From Glycomyces paridis (lineage in GTDB: Bacteria > Actinomycetota > Actinomycetes > Mycobacteriales > Micromonosporaceae): a stretch of DNA of 64,000 bases. The stretch lies in assembly GCF_004912155.1 (NCBI RefSeq), contig NZ_STGX01000011.1, forward strand, positions 128,419-192,418, written 5' to 3'. A program made the position numbers and the translations under genes. Below, in pieces: positions 60,797 through 64,000 of this stretch (its first letter is position 1; the number at the start of each line of letters is the position of its first letter). The notes beneath the pieces are model-generated. The model was not told where the DNA came from. It ran no database searches and saw nothing but the letters and a program-made list of their open reading frames with translations.

Positions 60797-62110
60797 ATGT
60801 CTGCCACCTCCCACCCCGTCCTGCGCAGAGGACTCGTCGCCGCGGCGGCCGCCCTCCTCGTCGCGGCGGCGGCGCTCATCGCGGTACTGATCCCCAAGCC
60901 CGCCAGCGCCGCCCAGCTGACCGAGATCACCGGCTTCGGGAACAACCCCAGCAATCTCCAGATGTACCTGTACGTCCCCGACAACGTCGACCCCGAGCCG
61001 GCGCTCGTGGTCGCGATCCACTACTGCACCGGTTCGGGCCCGGCGTTCCACTCGGGCACCGAGTGGGCGCAGCTGGCCGACCAGTACGGGTTCATCGTGC
61101 TGTACCCCTCGGTGACGCGGTCGAGCAAGTGCTGGGACGTCTCGTCCCCGGCCTCCCTGTCGGGCACCGGCAGCGATTCGGTGGGCATCAAGTCAATGAT
61201 GGACTGGGTCGACGCGGAGTACAACGTGGACCCCGACCAGATCTACTCGACGGGCGTCTCCTCGGGCGCGATGATGACGAACGTGATGCTCGCGGTCTAC
61301 CCCGAGGTGTTCGCGGCCGGCGCCTCGTTCTCGGGGGTCCCGTACACGTGCTTCGCGACCGACAACGGCTCGGAGTGGAACTCGCAGTGCTCGGGCGGGC
61401 AGATCAACCGGACCCCGCAGCAGTGGGGCGATGCGGTGCGCGCCAACAACCCCGGTTACTCCGGGCCGTGGCCGCGGATGCAGATCTGGCACGGCACGAA
61501 CGACGACACGCTCCAGTACCCGAACTTCCAGGAGCAGATCGACCAGTGGACCAACGTCCACGGCACCGACCAGACCGCCGACTACTCGGACACGCCGCAG
61601 GCGAACTGGAACCGGACCCGCTACGGCGGCACCGGCGCGCAGGCCGCGGTGGAGGCGATCAGCCTCCAGGGGGTCGGGCACAACCTGTACTCGTGGGGGA
61701 TGGCGTCGAAGGCGCTGGAGTTCTTCGGGTACGACACCGACGCCGAGCCCACGACCTCGCCGACCGACGAGCCGACCGACCCGTCGACGACGCCGACCGG
61801 CGGTCCGACCGGCGGGTGCTCGGCGTCGATCACGGTGGTGAGCACGTGGAACTCGGGTTGGCAGGCGAACGTGAACGTGACGGCCGGCAGCGCGGCGATC
61901 AGCGGCTGGACGCTGAACTGGACGTGGCCCTCCGGGCAGTCGATCACCTCGTCCTGGAACGCGGATGTGAGCGCGAGCGGCTCGACGGTGACGGCCGGCG
62001 ACGTGGGCTGGAACGGCGCGGTGGCCGCGGGCCAGACGCGCTCCTCGGCCTGGGGCTTCATCGGCTCGGGTTCCGCGGCCACGCCGACGGTGACCTGCAC
62101 GCCCGCTTAG
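60797..62110 (+). CDS. Secreted CE1/PHB-depolymerase-type esterase with C-terminal CBM2
   Basis: 437 aa; ATG at 60797 after GAGAGGA. Signal peptide to about residue 38 (ALIAVLIPKPASA|AQ). The esterase domain (about 40-320) follows the acetylxylan/feruloyl esterase pattern: VVAIHYCTGSG, FIVLYPSVTRSSKCWDVSS, nucleophile Ser155 in STGVSSGAMMTN, PRMQIWHGTNDDTLQY with Asp, and GVGHNLYSWG with the catalytic His. A Thr/Pro/Asp linker leads to a CBM2 (about 340-437) very like that of the glucuronoyl esterase. It should deacetylate or deferuloylate xylan. Confidence 0.93.
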   Translation: MSATSHPVLRRGLVAAAAALLVAAAALIAVLIPKPASAAQLTEITGFGNNPSNLQMYLYVPDNVDPEPALVVAIHYCTGSGPAFHSGTEWAQLADQYGFIVLYPSVTRSSKCWDVSSPASLSGTGSDSVGIKSMMDWVDAEYNVDPDQIYSTGVSSGAMMTNVMLAVYPEVFAAGASFSGVPYTCFATDNGSEWNSQCSGGQINRTPQQWGDAVRANNPGYSGPWPRMQIWHGTNDDTLQYPNFQEQIDQWTNVHGTDQTADYSDTPQANWNRTRYGGTGAQAAVEAISLQGVGHNLYSWGMASKALEFFGYDTDAEPTTSPTDEPTDPSTTPTGGPTGGCSASITVVSTWNSGWQANVNVTAGSAAISGWTLNWTWPSGQSITSSWNADVSASGSTVTAGDVGWNGAVAAGQTRSSAWGFIGSGSAATPTVTCTPA

Positions 62111-62123
62111 GAGACTCGCGGAG

Positions 62124-62165
62124 CGGTCGGGGCCGCGGGGACTTCGGTCCTCGCGGCCCCGACCG
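62124..62165 (+). terminator. 19-bp stem with UUCG tetraloop
   Basis: Arms 62124-62142 and 62147-62165 pair along 19 bp (one G-U) and close a C(UUCG)G tetraloop, 13 nt after the stop codon. A very stable RNA 3' end. Confidence 0.88.
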
Positions 62166-62325
62166 TGTGCGCCTCGGCCGGGGCCCGGCCCAACCGCCGG
62201 ACATGGCCGGTTCGTACCCGAACGCAGTGCGCGCGACTCGGCCGGTTCTCGCACGGACCCGGACCGCGCGACATTACCGGCGAGTAGGCCTAGACTGTTG
62301 CGGACACGGATTGGAGCCGCCCGAC

Positions 62326-62772
62326 ATGACCGAGTTTCCTCCTGAGGTGCGCGACCGCTTCGCCGGTGCGGGCATGGACCTCGACAAGCTGTTCTCCGCC
62401 GGTGAGCTGGGCGAACGCATGGGCATCGACGTGATCGCCGCCGCCCCGGAACGAGTCGAGGCCCGCATGGAGGTCGAGGGGAACCGCCAGCCGTACGGGC
62501 TCCTGCACGGCGGCGCCTCGGCGGTCCTCGCCGAGACGCTCGGGTCGGTCGGCGCGATGCTCCACGCGGGACCCGGCAGGCTCGCGGTCGGCGTGGACCT
62601 CAACGTGACCCACCACCGTGCCGCGAAGTCGGGCACCGTGACGGGCGTGGCGACCCCGATCCACCTGGGCCGCTCGACCGCCACCTACGAGATCGTGATC
62701 GAGAACGACGAAGGCCGCCGCATCTGCACGGGCCGTCTCACCTGCATGATCCGAGACGCCCCGGCCGCCTGA
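62326..62772 (+). CDS. PaaI-type hotdog thioesterase
   Basis: 148 aa from the ATG at 62326; the very long upstream frame is a shadow. Hotdog fold with GLLHGGASAVLAETLGSVGAML: the conserved HGG and the Glu in AETLGS form the PaaI/YbdB active site. Strands AVGVDLNVTHHRAAKSGTVTG and GRSTATYEIVIENDEGRRICTGRLT complete the fold. Probably hydrolyses aryl- or hydroxybenzoyl-type acyl-CoA thioesters. A -10-like TAGACT (62290-62295) and ACGGATTGGAG precede it. Confidence 0.9.
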   Translation: MTEFPPEVRDRFAGAGMDLDKLFSAGELGERMGIDVIAAAPERVEARMEVEGNRQPYGLLHGGASAVLAETLGSVGAMLHAGPGRLAVGVDLNVTHHRAAKSGTVTGVATPIHLGRSTATYEIVIENDEGRRICTGRLTCMIRDAPAA

Positions 62773-62787
62773 GCGCGAGGCCGGCTC

Positions 62788-62892
<105 letters not shown>

Positions 62893-62970
62893 ACAGCGTC
62901 TACCATCCCTAGCTGTTCTGTCCTGGGAGGTTGTGAACACCGCAATGGCTGAGGCGGGCTGAAACAAGGC

Positions 62971-63027
62971 GAGGGCCTTCTGGTTCGGTGTGAATCGCTA
63001 CAAGACACGCCGACTAGAAAGGCCCTC
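62971..63027 (+). promoter_or_regulatory. Stem that hides the transposase ribosome site
   Basis: GAGGGCCTT (62971-62979) pairs with AAGGCCCTC (63019-63027). The right arm holds the AAGG ribosome site and ends two bases before the ATG at 63029. Folded RNA would block initiation; such fold-back inhibition protects IS elements from external transcription. Confidence 0.6.
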
Positions 63028-63028
63028 G

Positions 63029-64000
63029 ATGAGCCATGCTAACGCCCCCTTGACCCCGACCGGCAGGCTGCGCCTGGCCCGGTGCGTCGTGGAGGACGGC
63101 TGGCCCCTGCGCCGGGCGGCCGAACGCTTCCAGGTCTCCCCGACCACCGCCTGGCGGTGGGCCGACCGCTACCGCCGATACGGCCAGGCCGGCATGAGCG
63201 ACCGCTCCTCACGCCCCGCCACCAGCCCGAACCGCTTGCCCTCGCGCACCGAGCGGCGGATCATCAAAGTCCGCCTCGCCCGCCGGTGGGGACCGGCCCG
63301 CATCGCCTACCTTCTCGGCCTGAACCCCTCGACGGTCCACCGGGTCCTGACCCGCTACCGCCTGCCCCGCCTCACTCACCTCGACCGCGCGAGCGGCGAG
63401 CCGGTCCGCCGCTACGAGCGAGCGAAGCCGGGCGAGCTGGTCCACATCGACATCAAGAAGCTCGGGAACATCCCCGACGGCGGCGGCCACCGCGTGGCAG
63501 GCCGCGCCCAGGGCCGGCGCAACGGCAGAGCCTCCCAGCCCCTGGCCCCCACACGCAAGTCCGGCGCGAAGATCGGCTACGCCTGCCTCCACACCGCCAT
63601 CGACGACCACTCCCGGACCGCCTACACCGAGATCCTGGCCGACGAGACCAAAGAGTCCGCCTGCAGCTTCGCGAAGCGCGCCATCGCCCACTTCGCGAGC
63701 ATCGGGGTCGCCATCGAGCGCATCATGACCGACAACGGCGCCTGCTACAACTCCCTGGCCTGGCGTGACCTGCTGCGGGACCAAAACATCGCCCACAAGC
63801 GGACCCGGCCCTACCGGCCCCAGACCAACGGGAAAGTCGAGCGGTTCCACCGCACCCTGGTCGATGAATGGGCCTACGCCCGCCCCTACCGGACCGAGAC
63901 CGAGCGCCGCGAGGCGCTACCGGTGTTCCTGCACTGGTATAACCATCACCGCGCACACACGGGGCTTACACCTTTGGTGTTGACACCGTTCTATGCGGCG
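63029..64000 (+). CDS. IS481-type DDE transposase, truncated by window end
   Basis: 324 codons open to the last base. N-terminal helix-turn-helix: LTPTGRLRLARCVVEDGWPLRRAAERFQVSPTTAWRWADRYR. The DDE core is Asp in GELVHIDIKKLG, Asp in ERIMTDNGACYNS and Glu in TNGKVERFHRTLVDEW, followed by FLHWYNHHRAHTG. The IS481 length is usually 320-350 aa, so little is missing. The last residues (LTPLVLTPFYAA) are not the expected LGGRPP-type ending, so the very end may be altered or belong to a related subgroup. The complete right end is needed. Confidence 0.88.
   Translation, partial: MSHANAPLTPTGRLRLARCVVEDGWPLRRAAERFQVSPTTAWRWADRYRRYGQAGMSDRSSRPATSPNRLPSRTERRIIKVRLARRWGPARIAYLLGLNPSTVHRVLTRYRLPRLTHLDRASGEPVRRYERAKPGELVHIDIKKLGNIPDGGGHRVAGRAQGRRNGRASQPLAPTRKSGAKIGYACLHTAIDDHSRTAYTEILADETKESACSFAKRAIAHFASIGVAIERIMTDNGACYNSLAWRDLLRDQNIAHKRTRPYRPQTNGKVERFHRTLVDEWAYARPYRTETERREALPVFLHWYNHHRAHTGLTPLVLTPFYAA

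Larger units (their letters stand above)
62905..64000 (+). mobile_element. IS481-family insertion sequence, right end outside the window
   Basis: The element starts somewhere after the heptamer array. The segment TAGCTGTTCTGTCCTGGG near 62905 is the best candidate for the left end, but the inverted repeat cannot be confirmed without the right end. Base composition is less extreme than in the flanks. One transposase ORF fills the rest. Confidence 0.55.

Overview
The window is high-GC DNA (roughly 70 % or more G+C, with strong third-position bias) from an actinomycete. Supporting signs are DUF574-type SAM methyltransferases, a TIGR03086 (mycothiol-type) DinB-like protein, several GTG starts, leaderless-looking promoters, and many secreted proteins carrying family 2 carbohydrate-binding modules (CBM2). 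A soil-dwelling, plant-polymer-degrading genus of the Glycomyces type is my best guess. That is inference; no rRNA or other marker gene is present.

Layout. 1-8.9 kb is one long minus-strand operon: a LacI repressor, two ABC permeases, a lipoprotein sugar-binding protein, two ADP-ribosylglycohydrolase-family enzymes, a PfkB/ribokinase and a TIM-barrel hydrolase cut by the window edge. Most junctions overlap by 4 nt, and a twin AACGTT operator lies in front. 9.0-13.3 kb holds a thioesterase, two membrane proteins, a short-chain dehydrogenase and fumarase C, all on the minus strand. 13.3-20.1 kb has a secreted CE15 glucuronoyl esterase with CBM2, an MFS exporter, a ROK regulator divergent from a small ORF coupled to a second MFS gene, and TerC. 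20.3-24.6 kb has an SDR/TetR pair, a phosphotransferase-like gene and a YchJ protein, with tandem repeats between them. 25.4-28.4 kb is a duplicated SGNH/GDSL lipase pair flanking an alpha/beta hydrolase that has lost its nucleophile and a TetR fragment. 28.7-37 kb mixes regulators (LacI, MarR, MerR/TipAS) with a PL11 rhamnogalacturonan lyase. 37-42.4 kb has a large subtilisin and a CBM2-linked putative gluzincin protease. 42.5-46 kb encodes FdhD and an FdhF/YdeP molybdoenzyme separated by a 13-bp minisatellite. 46.3-52.1 kb has a membrane-anchored CBM2-like protein and the divergent GH3 and GH74 genes. 52.4-60.5 kb is housekeeping and regulatory (methyltransferases, VOC protein, MarR proteins, MalY-type aminotransferase, FAD oxidoreductase, histidine phosphatase, LysE). 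60.6-64 kb has a CBM2 acetylxylan/feruloyl-type esterase, a PaaI thioesterase, a perfect 15-copy heptamer repeat and an IS481-type transposase running off the end.

How the genes work together. The glucuronoyl esterase, CE1-type esterase, GH3 and GH74 enzymes form a scattered hemicellulose/xyloglucan degradation set. Three of their control regions carry a GAGCGCT/AAGCGCT dyad like the actinobacterial CelR/CebR box, and in two of them it sits against the -35 hexamer. The first operon looks like a separate scavenging pathway: a sugar or ribosyl conjugate is imported, cleaved by ADP-ribosylglycohydrolase-type enzymes, and the released pentose is phosphorylated. No CRISPR array, rRNA, tRNA or antibiotic cluster was seen.
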